From Methanosarcina barkeri str. Wiesmoor (GTDB taxonomy: Archaea > Halobacteriota > Methanosarcinia > Methanosarcinales > Methanosarcinaceae): a stretch of DNA of 64,000 nucleotides. The translations under genes and the position numbers were made by a program. This document shows positions 33,938 to 44,858 of the stretch, in pieces (the stretch's first letter is position 1; every line of letters begins with the position of its first letter). Location of the stretch: assembly GCF_000969985.1 (NCBI RefSeq), contig NZ_CP009526.1:3224001-3288000 (forward strand). Reading direction: 5' to 3'. Below the pieces are notes generated by a model. The model was not told where the DNA came from. It made no database searches and worked only from the letters and a program-made list of their open reading frames with translations.

Positions 33938-36900
33938 ATGATAGAGGAAGGACGCAAAAAAATAAAAACGCTTGTTGAAAAATTTGGCAAGAATTATCAT
34001 GAGTACAAAAATAAAAATTATTCTGAAGCTCAATTGAGAATTGACTTTATTAATGGACTACTTATTTCATTGGGTTGGGATGTATTAAATAAAGAAGGAA
34101 AACCTCAACATTTACGTGAGGTTTTTGTTGAAGATCGTTTAGCCAGTGATGAAGGTGACCATTCATGGAAATATCCGGATTATACTTTATGCTGTCAAGG
34201 TGAAAGAAAGCTTTTTTTAGAGGCTAAGAAACTCACAGTTCCGATAGAAACGCACAAAGACTCGGCATTGCAAATCCGCAGATATGGATGGACTGCAAAA
34301 CTGCCAATTTCAATCTTGTGTAACTTTGAGAAATTAATTATATATGATTGTAGATATATTGTCCAAGTGAGAGTGATGATGCACTTTTTGCACAGTGGCG
34401 CGTTTATGATTACTCAGAATATATAGAAAAATTTGATGAGATTTATGGTTTAATATCAAAGGAATCAATTTATTCTGATAGATTGAAGAAAATAATCCCT
34501 AGCATTAAAGAATCAGCTCGAAAGATTCCGTTTGATGAATACTTTTTGAATCAAATTGAAAAATGGAGATTAATATTATCTGAAGATCTTATATTAAATA
34601 GCCCATCACTATTACAGGAAGAATTAAATTATCTGGTCCAAAAACTAATAAATAGAATTATATTTTTGAGAATATGCGAAGATAGAAATTTGGAGAAATA
34701 TGAAAATTTAAAAAATATAGTTAGCTACTCAGAGCTTAAAAAACTATTTTTGAAAGCTGATATAAAGTACAATTCTGGAATTTTTGATTTTATTGACGAT
34801 GAATTTTCACTTAAATTTGTAATTAATGATGAAATTTTAGTTAATATATTCAAAGAATTATATTATCCAAATAGTCCATATTCATTTAGTGTAGTTGATG
34901 CAAGAATTTTAGGTGAAATTTATGAGATGTTTCTCGCAAAAGAGGCTCATATTGTTAACAAGTCATCTATTGAAATAGTTGAAAAACCAGAAGTTATTGA
35001 ATCTAGAGGCATTGTTCCAACTCCTAAATATATCGTTGATGCAATAATTGAGCGTACGGTAAAACCAAAATGTGAAGGCAAAAACCCAATAGAGTTGTCT
35101 CAACTTAAAATTGCAGATATATCATGTGGGTCTGGTTCTTTTTTACTCGCAACTTACGAATATCTTCTCAACTATTACCTTGAGTGGTATATTCAAGATG
35201 GAGTTGAGAAACATACAAATGAACTTTTTGAACATACTACAGGAACTTTCTATTTGAGACTTGAAGAAAAATGTAAAATATTATTAAACAATATTTTCGG
35301 TGTAGATATAGACTCTCAAGCAGTAGAGGTTACCAAATTTGGTCTATTACTAAAAACATTAGAAAACGTTAACTCAAGTGTTGTTGCAACACTCTCTACT
35401 AGATCTAGAACTGGTGTATTACCAAAGTTAAGCAAAAATATAATTTGTGGAAATAGCTTAGTTGATAGTAATTACTTTTACTTCGAGCCTAAAGCAAAAG
35501 TCCAGGAGAATATTTATTATAGGGTCAACCCCTTTGATTGGAACAACGAATTTAAAGATGTTATCGAGAAAGGAGGTTTTGATGTCATTATTGGAAACCC
35601 CCCATATGTTCGCATTCAAAATATTGTAAAATATTCCCCAAAGGAAGTTGAATATTATAAAAGTAAATACTCTCCTTTTGTCACTGCAAACAAAGATAAT
35701 ATTGATAAATACTATCTTTTCATTGAACGTGCGAAATATCTCTTAAACTCAGAAGGGATTTTGGGATATATAGTTCCGCATAAATTTTTTAAAATTAAAT
35801 CCGGACAAGAATTAAGAAGATTAATCTCATCAAATAAAAATCTCTCTGAAATTGTACATTTTGGAGTTGAACAAGTGTTTGGAACAAAAACCACCTACAC
35901 TTGTATACTAGTTCTACAATCAAAGGAATTAGATGAATTTAAAGTAAATTTTGTCTCAAATATAGACGATTGGCGAAATGGGAAAAACGTTCAAATTGAA
36001 AAATATAAGTCAAATTATATAAATGAAACCCCTTGGATATTCCTACATCCAAAATTAGACAAATTATTCAAGCGAATAAATAGTGAAAACCCCGTAAAAC
36101 TAGAAGACATTACAGAAATTTTTGTGGGGGTACAAACAAGTAAAGATAAGATCTATATTTTCAAACCTGTCAGTGAAGATAATTATTTTGTTAGATTTTT
36201 AGATTCTTCTGGATCTATACAAGAAATTGAAAAGTCAATACTTAGACCCTGTATTTATGACGAGGAAAAAATTGTTCCATTAAGTCGTATTAAGCCAAAT
36301 TCTTACATTATTTATCCATACAAAATAATTGATAACAAAGCTATTCCTTATTCCCATGAAGAAATGATGAGTCTATTTCCCAAATGTTGGGACTATTTAT
36401 CCAATTACAAGCAAGATCTACTTTCAAGGAGCATTAACCTTCCAGCAAGCAAATCTAAAGAAGATTGGTTTTATCTTTTTGGTCGATCACAGAGTCTTAC
36501 AAAATTCAATGAGAATCCAAAAATCATTTGGCCAACTCTTTCCCTTAAGCCACGTTATGCATATGATGAAAATAATATAGTGTTCACAGGTGGAGGTAAT
36601 GGTCCTTATTATGCTTTACAGCCAAAAAACGAGACAAAAGAATCTATCTTTTATATCCAGGCTATACTCTGTCATCCTATTATTGAGTCAATTGTTCAAT
36701 CTAGAGGAAGCCCTTTTAAAAGTGGGTATATTTCACATGGAAAGCAATTCATTAAAAAACTGCCTTTCAGAACTATTTATTTTGAAAATAGCTCAGATGT
36801 AGAAGCACATAACAGAATTGTAGAATTGGTTACACATTTGATTGAGTTAAATGAAAAACTATTGGTAACTAATGTTCCAAGTAAAAAAGAGATTTTACAT

Positions 36901-36993
36901 AGGCAATGCAAGGAAATTAAAAATGAAATAGATTATATCATAAACTCGCTGTATAAGTTTGACGCTGATGAGATTAAATTAAGTAACCTATAA
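33938..36993 (+). pseudogene. type IIG-like restriction-methyltransferase, frameshifted
   Basis: Two adjacent open frames form one gene of about 1018 codons. The first (33938-34426) holds a PD-(D/E)xK nuclease core: PD at residues 80-81 (WKYPDYTL) and EAK at 95-97 (FLEAKK). The second (annotated start 34483, but coding-like from about 34363 as PSESDDALFAQWRVYDY) contains the N6-adenine methylase motif I (DISCGSGSFLL), the catalytic GNPPY and a TaqI-like C-terminal target-recognition region. One base appears to be missing near 34361, just before the PSESDD stretch. Very AT-rich and unlike neighbouring housekeeping genes, so probably acquired. The fused nuclease cannot be made with the methylase unless a frameshift is suppressed. 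Confidence 0.75.
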
Positions 36994-37031
36994 ATTTACT
37001 GTTATTAATATTTTTAGTATGGATGGAAAAT

Positions 37032-38634
37032 ATGAAAACGGAGCCAACACATCAAAAACTTCGTGGATGATACTATACTCCAAAACCAATTGCAAATTTT
37101 CTTGCAAACTGGGCAATTCGATCTAAAGAATTAACTGTTTTCGAGCCTAGTTGTGGTGATGGAGTATTTCTTGAATGTGCAATTAATAGATTCAAGGAAA
37201 TAGGATTATCTAATATTGAAATCGCAAATCGAATCTTTGCGGTTGAATTTATTAAAGACGAAGCTATCAAATCATTTGAAAACGTAAAAAAACATGATAT
37301 TCCGATAAATAGTGACCAAATATATACTGGTGATTTCTTTTCTTATTGTAAAAATTTTCTTTTTGAAGACTCATTTTTTGGTTTTTCAAAATTATTTGGT
37401 GCATCTTCCAATGAGAGAAAAAAATTTGATATAATTTTAGGAAATCCTCCATTTATTCGCTATCAAAATTTTCCAGAAGAACATAGAACACTTGCATTTG
37501 AGATAATGGAGAGAGCTGGATTACATCCTAATCGGCTTACAAATATCTGGGTACCATTTGTCATTGCTTCAACTCTTTTGTTAACAGATCATGGACGTTT
37601 GGCAATGGTTATTCCTGCAGAACTCTTTCAAGTAAAATATGCAGCAGAAACAAGACGCTTTTTGTGTGAGAATTTTAGCAAAATCACCATACTTACTTTC
37701 AAGAAATTATTATTTGATGATGCACAGCAAGAAATCATATTATTTCTTGGAGAAAAAAATGGAAAGGAAAATTCAGGAATTAGAATGATTGAACTTGATA
37801 ACCTAGACGATCTACTCACATACTCATCAGATGATATTAATCATTTGGAATTCAAACCCACTAATAGCTCGAACGAAAAATGGACAAAATATTACCTAGA
37901 TAGAGATGAGATACAACTACTTGAAACTTTAAAGCATAACGAGAATATTACCTTATCAGGAAAAGCCATTGATGTAGATGTGGGCGTCGTCACAGGAGAT
38001 AATAAGTTTTTCATATTAAATGAAGAGAAGATGAAGAAATATAATATAAAAGAACCTCTTCAAAAAATAGTAACGAGATCTGCTCACCTTAAAGGAACAG
38101 TCTTTACTAATACAGATTTCGAAGATAACGTTCAGAAAGGCTATCCTACATATTTATTAAAGCCTCAGAATAATCCTATAGATAAATTGTCTGAGCACTT
38201 CCAAAATTACATAAAAATGGGAGAAAAGTTAGGTGTTCATAAAGGGTATAAATGTAAAATCCGTAAACAGTGGTATATTGTTCCATCAGTATGGATACCT
38301 GATGCATTTATGCTCCGCCAAGTACACGCATATCCAAAGATCGCCCTTAATAAAACGAATGCCACATGTACCGATACCGTCCACCGTGTCAAATTTATTA
38401 ATAGATACGATGGTGAACTGGTTTCGGCTGCATTTTTAAATTCATTAACTCTAGCTTTTGCGGAGATTACAGGAAGAAGTTACGGAGGAGGTGTTCTCAC
38501 TTTTGAGCCCAGTGAATCAGAGATGCTTCCAATACCTTTGGTTAATGCAGAAAAACTCAATTTATCAAAAATTGATGAGCTTATTCGCAAAGATGATATT
38601 CAAACTGTGCTTGACATAAATGATAAAATATTAT
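37032..38634 (+). pseudogene. N6-adenine DNA methyltransferase, 5' part (nonsense codon and IS-interrupted)
   Basis: The ATG at 37032 begins MKTEPTHQKLRG, then a TGA at 37068-37070, then in the same frame YYTPKPIANFLANWA, FEPSCGDGVF (motif I) and LGNPPF (motif IV). In relatives the sequence reads LRGGYYTP, so GGA became TGA. The frame then runs without a stop to the IS element at 38635, which cuts it in a C-terminal DKILF sequence; the last residues in the current frame (to 38753) come from the IS. The C-terminus resumes at 40090-40189. Follows the type IIG-like gene by 38 bases, so the two formed one AT-rich restriction locus. Confidence 0.8.
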
Positions 38635-40089
38635 TCATTGGTCATCGGTTAAGGATTTATTTCCTTCTTCTGTTACTCTTTTTGAATCCACTTTTTCATT
38701 TATTACTCAAACCATTCATCTCTAAACCTTTCTCTGTTTACATGAGGATCTAATGCTTGACTTTCATATACGCTCATTATCGTTTCAAAAGTTCTTTGAA
38801 TTCCACATCTATGCAGAATTACTGTCAATAAATCTGATGCATTCTCTGCAAATATTGTACTCCAACGTAACTGCGTATATCTAGCCATTTTTTCAGGATG
38901 AGTTGTTGATTTTCTGACAAGAGAATAGATTCTTCTGCTAACGATTAGTGTCAATATTGCTGTCCAGATTAGAGCTTCAATTACCTGCACATTCTTTGTT
39001 TCAAGAACGTCCAGCGAGTATTTGCTTTTCAATTCCTTAAACAACAGTTCTATGTCCCATCTTGCCCCATATAAGTTTGCAATGTCTTTTGCATTCAAAA
39101 TATCTTTCTGAATATTTGTGATGTAAATGTGGTATTTTTCATCCTCATCGTTATATACGGCAACAAGGCGTACAATCATCTCGTCCTGTTTTTGCTTGCC
39201 TTTATACTCTCTTCTTTTGAATTCTATTTTTACAACTGCATCAATATCTTTTCCAGAAAGTTGCTTAATACATTCACTAACAGGTTTTCCAGCGAACTCT
39301 TTGCTTTTTGTCTTAGAAAGTCCCTCTTCAATAGAAACAAGAATAGGGTCCATATTCTTCCTAATCCTTGAGACAAAATATCCCCCATTTTCTTCAACTC
39401 TTGCAAACATTTGAGTTTTGTAGAAACCAAGATCAACAAGGAGAATATGGTCTTTGATCCAGGGACCTATTTTTAATGTCTTTATCTCAGCTGTTTTTTC
39501 AGAGTACAGAGCAATGGTTCTAGGTCCGTTAGCAATTGCACTTACCATAACTCCAACTTTTACTCCTGCAGCTACTGTTCTTGATCTTGCTGCAGGAAAC
39601 TTGTCTGCTAACGAGGAATGGAGACGAACAATTGTGCTGTCCTGAATGACAACATCTTGGAAGGTTTCGAGTTTCTTGCTAAGTTTCCTACCAGGTTCTT
39701 TTGCAAGCTCTTCCATGCCATGAATTACACACTGGTGAAGAAACTCAACAAGTTCTGGAGTAAAACGATAGTACCAGCTGCTATCACTTATGGTTTTTTG
39801 TGACTCAGTTTCATATTCTCGTTTTAAACTGGCAAGTGTACGCTGCAAGCGTACGCCAAAACTGAGAGTTAAAACCCAAAAGATAATGACAGGGTCAATT
39901 TTACGTTCACGTACTATAAGACCAGTTTCTTTGGCAGTTTGCCTTAACCACTCTTCGGGAAACATTTCCCGAAGAGAGTCTTCAAGAGTAGGTGGGGGAC
40001 AAGGAGACATAGATACAGAGATATTTAGATTATTAATATAAAAAACACATACAAGAGAGGGAATTTAATGCTTAACCGATGACGCATGA
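38635..40089. mobile_element. complete IS4-family insertion sequence, 1455 bp
   Basis: Ends TCATTGGTCATCGGTTAAG at 38635 and, inverted, CTTAACCGATGACGCATGA at 40071-40089: 17 of 19 bases match. It is flanked by an 8-bp direct duplication AATATTAT at 38627-38634 and 40090-40097. It carries one transposase gene on the minus strand. Removing the IS and one duplication copy rejoins the methylase frame. Confidence 0.9.
38703..40010 (-). CDS. IS4-family transposase
   Basis: A 435-residue DDE transposase of IS4 type. The IS4 signature Y-(2)-R-(3)-E-(6)-K is met by YGARWDIELLFKELK near residue 320. The first two catalytic Asp are likely in VVIQDSTIV and ILLVDLGFYKT. The N-terminal third is helical and DNA-binding in this family. 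The frame is intact and the element has both ends and target duplications, so it may still be active. The ATG at 40010 has no strong ribosome site, which is usual for transposases. Confidence 0.9.
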   Translation of the reverse strand: MSPCPPPTLEDSLREMFPEEWLRQTAKETGLIVRERKIDPVIIFWVLTLSFGVRLQRTLASLKREYETESQKTISDSSWYYRFTPELVEFLHQCVIHGMEELAKEPGRKLSKKLETFQDVVIQDSTIVRLHSSLADKFPAARSRTVAAGVKVGVMVSAIANGPRTIALYSEKTAEIKTLKIGPWIKDHILLVDLGFYKTQMFARVEENGGYFVSRIRKNMDPILVSIEEGLSKTKSKEFAGKPVSECIKQLSGKDIDAVVKIEFKRREYKGKQKQDEMIVRLVAVYNDEDEKYHIYITNIQKDILNAKDIANLYGARWDIELLFKELKSKYSLDVLETKNVQVIEALIWTAILTLIVSRRIYSLVRKSTTHPEKMARYTQLRWSTIFAENASDLLTVILHRCGIQRTFETIMSVYESQALDPHVNRERFRDEWFE

Positions 40090-40189
40090 AATATTATTAG
40101 TTGAAGGTTTAGGATTATCTAACTCAGAAGCTAAGATGCTTAGAGTTATATGGATGAAATTAAGAGATCGAAGAATAAATCGTAAATAA
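40090..40189 (+). pseudogene. adenine methyltransferase, displaced 3' end
   Basis: After one copy of the target duplication the sequence reads LLVEGLGLSNSEAKMLRVIW and then MKLRDRRINRK followed by TAA at 40187. Joined to the codons before 38635 (DINDKI), it gives an uninterrupted methylase C-terminus. This shows that the IS entered an existing gene and fixes the original stop. Confidence 0.8.
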
Positions 40190-40973
40190 TGTTCTTGGGT
40201 TTGAAAACTTTTTAATATTTTTTGTGTTAATTAAAATTTGACTCTTCGTTGTTTTATGTGGATATCCTCGTAATGTCCTCATAAAAACCAATGCGGTCTC
40301 GAATTGAAAATCATCTCATCCACAGGAAATGACGAAGAGCCTAAAATTTAACCTAAAATTTAAGTTATTTTCCACATTTGATAACTGTAAACTATCAAAG
40401 GAGCCAAAATAATGAAAAGTATTAATGGATCTTACTCATAAAAATTGTATCTTTTAATCCTGTATTCATAACGATTAGCTGAGTTTATCATCGTGGAAAA
40501 CAATTCTGAATTTTTTATCAATTTGGAAAAATATTAGTTTTGGGATGAGCTCGAATTATTAGTTTTTATGCCTTCCTTAATTATTTTTCGATTTATTTAT
40601 CTTTTTCTTCGAGTTCGTTTGATCACGAAATATTAATATAAGTCTCTACAAATAATAATTTATTTTATACTTTTAGTCCCTCCTCTAGAATACAAATTAA
40701 GATAAATCCTACAATTATAAGACTAGAAATATACTAGACTTCGGGCTTATACCCCCCTTTTTTCTAGGAATTTGTCTTACGAATTTTTGAAAAACGAAGG
40801 ATAAGGCTTATTTACAGTAAATAAGCTCTAATATACCTTAGATACAGGTTAATTTTTTGTCTTTTCGGTTCCTTTTCGGTTCTTTTTCGTGTTTTTTCGT
40901 GTCTTATGGATATTAGTGTTTATTGATATCGGTTTTTCAAAAAAAGTGTATATTGCCGTAACTTGAGATATAA
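40190..40973. other. intergenic region with a solo MITE end
   Basis: No gene seen. TTTTGGGATGAGCTC at 40538-40552 matches the right end of the GAGC-family elements, but no partner end is found about 130 bases away, so it is a remnant. Otherwise AT-rich. Confidence 0.45.
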
Positions 40974-41369
40974 CCTTAGTTTGACAGTTTGATTTTTATG
41001 TTGGAAGATTGTTTTCATATCCATTGGAATGATAAGTAACATTATTTCAACAAATTTTTGCCCATTTTTTACGATTCAATTTGACAGATGATTCTCTTTC
41101 TCTTGATAGCTATTTTTATGATTTTTGACCAAATTTTTGGTATAGAATTTGACAGATAGCATGAATCTCATATGAAATATAGATACTATCCAAAAAGTCA
41201 GGTGCCAAAAGTGCTAAAATGGGACAAAAATCTCTATTAATTTGCCTTATAGTAATTATGAAGCTGGAATATCAGAGGTAATTTAACGAAATTTATGAAT
41301 ACTGTCAATTGATTTTTGACAAAAAATTGAAGCTTCTCACTAAAGTTAATTTATACTGTCAAACTAAGG
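40974..41369. mobile_element. miniature inverted-repeat element, family CCTTAG
   Basis: A 396-bp non-coding element with perfect 15-bp terminal inverted repeats, CCTTAGTTTGACAGT and ACTGTCAAACTAAGG. It is flanked by ATATAA on both sides (40968-40973 and 41370-41375), a 6-bp target duplication. Further TTTGACAG motifs occur inside (near 41090 and 41149), perhaps extra transposase-binding sites. No ORF of note, so non-autonomous. Confidence 0.75.
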
Positions 41370-41401
41370 ATATAAAGGCAAATATTAAAAATGTGTGAAG
41401 G

Positions 41402-41446
41402 AAAGCAGTAAAGGTGAGGTGATAAAAACCTTTACTGCTTTTTATA
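41402..41446 (+). terminator. strong hairpin followed by T-run
   Basis: Perfect 13-bp inverted repeat AAAGCAGTAAAGG (41402-41414) and CCTTTACTGCTTT (41429-41441) with a 14-base loop and then more T. It looks like an intrinsic terminator, yet no gene ends upstream within 1 kb. Confidence 0.5.
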
Positions 41447-42101
41447 ACAAGTGCAGGGTAAAGATTTTAGAAACCCCCACTAAATCTTAAAAACCAGCTT
41501 TTAGTTATTAATTGATCTTTTATAGTTTTTAACGTCCAGTTTTTATATAAACCGGCAAACTTGTACAATTATATAATTAGTATACAAATATATATACTTT
41601 TATGTTTTACCAATAGTTCCGATAGGATATAGTTCCGAATGGCTGAAATAGCCAATTGCAGTACTTCGATAATTTTTACTATTCACAAAATGACTTTCAG
41701 AAATCTTTATATGTAATAATAATGCCTTCTTACGTCTTTTTTGTCATATAAACATGAATATATTCTTGAAATTAAATTAAAGTCAAAAAGATATATTGAT
41801 TTCGTATTAAAACCTCTCACAAACCGTTAACTATAGAAGTCAATGGTTCTCTTACAAGTGAAGACATTTTTTACTGTTATTAGTATTTCAGTCGACAAGA
41901 GTTCTGTTCACTCGGTCTCAAAACAGTATAATAATGTCACATAATGTCACTTGCGAAACATCTCTACGATATCATCTTAAAAAATGAAACATGGAAGAAT
42001 TGATCAAGTATAATGAAAAGATTCTCCTTCAATAACTAACAAAATCCTAGAACAAGATAAAAATTATGATTTCGCCATTGATCTTACAGACTATCCTTAA
42101 T

Positions 42102-42287
42102 ATGGAAAAAATAGATTTATCTAATGGGAAATATGTAATAAGTAGACATGCTAAAAAGTCAGCAAACTCTTTTACTCATATATCTCTCTACATTACTAAA
42201 AAGAATGAAAGGTTTACAGTCTTTGTTCTTCCTTTAGAGGAAAACAAAACAATGATTGAACCTCTCTTATTTTCTCTACCTTATTAA
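42102..42287 (+). CDS. short hypothetical ORF
   Basis: A 61-codon frame starting MEKIDLSNGKYVISRHAKKS (an upstream ATG at 42066 would add 12 residues). Basic first half, then a possible two-strand segment (RFTVFVLPLEENK). No family recognised and no strong ribosome site. It lies alone 600 bases downstream of the inverted-repeat element and converges on the Bat-like operon. It might be a real small gene or a remnant. Confidence 0.3.
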   Translation: MEKIDLSNGKYVISRHAKKSANSFTHISLYITKKNERFTVFVLPLEENKTMIEPLLFSLPY

Positions 42288-42332
42288 ACGACTGAATTTC
42301 AACTCTCCCATTTGATCTATATGGTAATCTGT

Positions 42333-43907
42333 TTAATTCTTTTCATCTTTCATAGTATCCTTAATAATTTCAATCATCTCTTCAAACTCGCCATCATCAG
42401 GCATACGTTTTGCAAATTCGACGAGGCTGGACAATTGTAAGCATCTGTCGAATTTCTCATATTCTACATCTCTGTTTTTCAGGTAATTCATCAGTTCGGA
42501 GTTTGTAACTTCTTTCTTTAATCCATATTTATAGCTCAGATACAAACGCAGAGCCTGTGCAGCAGTTCCATAAGCTTCCTTAAATTGCTTTTCTTCATAG
42601 AGCGATATTGCTTTTTCCACAAGTTTTCCTGCTTCTTCCCTGAAGTCAAAGTTTTCTTCCTGGAGCGGTATCTTCTCCTCAACTAATGTTTCCTGCTCTT
42701 TTTTACCTGAATATTTATTGTACACCAGATAAGCAAGAGCAAGCAATATCAGAGTTCCTATGAGATATATGGGGTAAAGGTTCCTTTCCTGCTCTCTTAC
42801 AAGTTCGACATCCTCAACACTGCCGTTTTCAAATTTTGCATTGATCTGAGCTGTTTCATTGTTGGCATTCTCATATTGTATTTGAAGAGCCGTAGTGTTG
42901 TTCTCCTGGGAAAACGTTGAATCAACTTCGTTAAAACCATCATCTTGCAGTTGCTTCTGATACTTCTGGAAGTCCTTGTTCTGAGAAAGCAAGTCCCTCA
43001 TTTTTTGCTTGTCTTCTGCTGTATCCGTCTGTAAACTCTTCATTGTACCATTATTCATTTCTCCCTGAATGCTTGCCTTATCACCATTTTGTTTCTCATA
43101 GCTTGCCGTGAAGGTTCCTGTATTATTTGATGAAGGGTTAGTACTCATAGATGTCAAATTGTATCCAAGATCCGATAATTTCTGGTTTGCCTTCTGGAAG
43201 TCCTGGGAAGCTGCAATTTGCTGCTGGAATTGCTGCTGCATTTGTTGCTGTTGTTGTACCTGTTTTTGCATCTGCTCTTTTAGTGCTGAGGTATCCTGAT
43301 CCATTTGATTGTTTTGCGCAGCCTGCTGGGGGGTTTGTGAAGATTGTTGATTGTTCATCTGTTGCATTATTTGTTGCATTTGCTGTTCTTGCTGTGCAAT
43401 TTGCTGTTCTTGTTGTGCAAATGGGTCCGTTGTTTGCTGTGTAGAGGATGCTTCCTGTGAAGAGCTCTGCATCGGATTGGCCTGATTTTGTTTATCAGAT
43501 TCTTTTTCAACAAAATGTATGGCAATGTTGCCAAGATTGACAACTTTGCTTCCATTGTCATCGTAATTGAAATTGAGCGATACATCTAAAGTTTCAGGCT
43601 TATCGCTGGTCCCGAACCCAAGGTTAACTGTGGAGTTACCTTTGCTTACCTGAAGGTTCGTTGATTTGGAATTGGAACTTGAAAAGTGAACCGATCCACT
43701 ATTAATTTCCTGTGTAAGCGTGTATCCCAGGATGCCGTTTATATCATTATTACCTGAATTAGTGATATTAAGAGGAATATAGGCTTGCTCTCCGACCAGG
43801 AAATAATAATCCTTTTGAGGAATTGAAAATACTATGTTCCCTTCGGCATAAGCTACAGGTGTTAGTAGCAAGAAAAGTGAAAAAATGGCAATGTATTTTC
43901 TTATCAT
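42333..43907 (-). CDS. Gln-rich membrane protein of a MoxR/Bat-type operon
   Basis: A 524-residue protein. Signal peptide at residues 1-21 (cleavage after AYA). Beta-rich extracellular domain (about 22-135, resembling immunoglobulin-like folds in BatD-type proteins). A Gln-rich coiled-coil stretch (about 150-245) with runs of QQ and MQQ. A second soluble region, one membrane segment near 380-397, and a cytoplasmic helical tail (about 420-524) with the KEAYGTAAQALRLYLSYKYG pattern of TPR/DUF4129-like domains. Its start overlaps the VWA gene stop by 4 bases, so it is the last gene of a four-gene operon. It probably acts in envelope quality control or complex assembly; exact role unknown. Confidence 0.7.
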   Translation of the reverse strand: MIRKYIAIFSLFLLLTPVAYAEGNIVFSIPQKDYYFLVGEQAYIPLNITNSGNNDINGILGYTLTQEINSGSVHFSSSNSKSTNLQVSKGNSTVNLGFGTSDKPETLDVSLNFNYDDNGSKVVNLGNIAIHFVEKESDKQNQANPMQSSSQEASSTQQTTDPFAQQEQQIAQQEQQMQQIMQQMNNQQSSQTPQQAAQNNQMDQDTSALKEQMQKQVQQQQQMQQQFQQQIAASQDFQKANQKLSDLGYNLTSMSTNPSSNNTGTFTASYEKQNGDKASIQGEMNNGTMKSLQTDTAEDKQKMRDLLSQNKDFQKYQKQLQDDGFNEVDSTFSQENNTTALQIQYENANNETAQINAKFENGSVEDVELVREQERNLYPIYLIGTLILLALAYLVYNKYSGKKEQETLVEEKIPLQEENFDFREEAGKLVEKAISLYEEKQFKEAYGTAAQALRLYLSYKYGLKKEVTNSELMNYLKNRDVEYEKFDRCLQLSSLVEFAKRMPDDGEFEEMIEIIKDTMKDEKN

Positions 43908-44857
43908 TGCAGTATCCTTCCTTTTCCGTATCTATAATATATCTGGATAAGTAATACCAGAAGCGCTGCAAAGAAGAACCAGTCTTTGATGTTTGTTTCT
44001 TCTTTTTCTCTTTTTATGTTCTCGCTGATGTTCTTGTAAATTTCATCTAGTGTTTTGTCATCGATGGATTTGAAATACTTTCCTCCGGTATCATTTGCAA
44101 TGGCCTGCAGTGTAGCTTCATCAAGTTCCGCATACTGTGGGTTCCCAAACCAGTCATATCCAAGTAACACATTACCGTTTGAACCCATACCGATAGTATA
44201 GACCTGAATGTTGTTAGCTTTAGCATACTGGATCGCTTCATCAGGACTAATATAACCTGCATTATTCACACCGTCACTTAACAATATGATTACTTTTTTC
44301 TTGTTTGGAATAGACGAAGCCATGTCAATCCCAAGGCTAAGTCCATCCCCAATAGCAGTACTGCCTTCTTTTGGTGCAACATTGCGAAGTTTTTCAATTA
44401 CTTTTTCTTTATAGGGACTTAAATAAGCTGCAGTAGTAGCCCCGGATTCAAAAGTGACAATTCCCGCATAATCCTTACTTTTAAGAGAATTGATCAGTAT
44501 TTCAGCCGATGATTTTGCTGCCTCCAGCCTTGATGGGGTGTAATCCTGGGCCTGCATACTTCCTGAAACATCCATTACCAGTACAACATTTACTCCTTCT
44601 TTGGTTTGTTCCAGAGGGATATGAGGATTTGCAAAACCTATTATCATCAAGCTGATGGCCACTAGCGACAGATAAAAAAGATGTACATCTCTTTTTGACT
44701 TTTTAGTGTCACCCAATGCGGATTTTATAAAAGCTAGGTTGCTGAATTTTATCGCTTCGTTCTTCTTCTGTATCCTGGCTTTTTTATGCAGATAATAAAT
44801 AAGCGGAATTATCAGCAAGAATATAAGAATATAAGGAGAGTCAAAACCTGTCATCAT
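43904..44857 (-). CDS. VWA-domain membrane protein (BatA-like)
   Basis: A 317-residue protein with N-terminal membrane segments (residues about 8-22 and 58-75), a von Willebrand factor A domain (about 88-285) and a C-terminal membrane segment (about 296-312). The metal-ion-dependent adhesion site DxSxS is intact: VMDVSGSMQAQD, with the later Thr and Asp in KEGSTAIGDGLSLG and ILLSDGVN. Typical of BatA/BatB proteins in MoxR operons. A GGAGAT site lies within the last codons of the DUF58 gene, one base separating the two genes. Overlaps the next gene by ATGA. Confidence 0.85.
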   Translation of the reverse strand: MMTGFDSPYILIFLLIIPLIYYLHKKARIQKKNEAIKFSNLAFIKSALGDTKKSKRDVHLFYLSLVAISLMIIGFANPHIPLEQTKEGVNVVLVMDVSGSMQAQDYTPSRLEAAKSSAEILINSLKSKDYAGIVTFESGATTAAYLSPYKEKVIEKLRNVAPKEGSTAIGDGLSLGIDMASSIPNKKKVIILLSDGVNNAGYISPDEAIQYAKANNIQVYTIGMGSNGNVLLGYDWFGNPQYAELDEATLQAIANDTGGKYFKSIDDKTLDEIYKNISENIKREKEETNIKDWFFFAALLVLLIQIYYRYGKGRILQ

Positions 44858-44858
44858 C

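Noticed and set aside
37068-37070. TGA in the methylase gene as a recoded codon
   Set aside because: Methanosarcina recodes TAG (pyrrolysine), not TGA; no SECIS-like context was seen and the relatives have Gly here, so a nonsense mutation is simpler.
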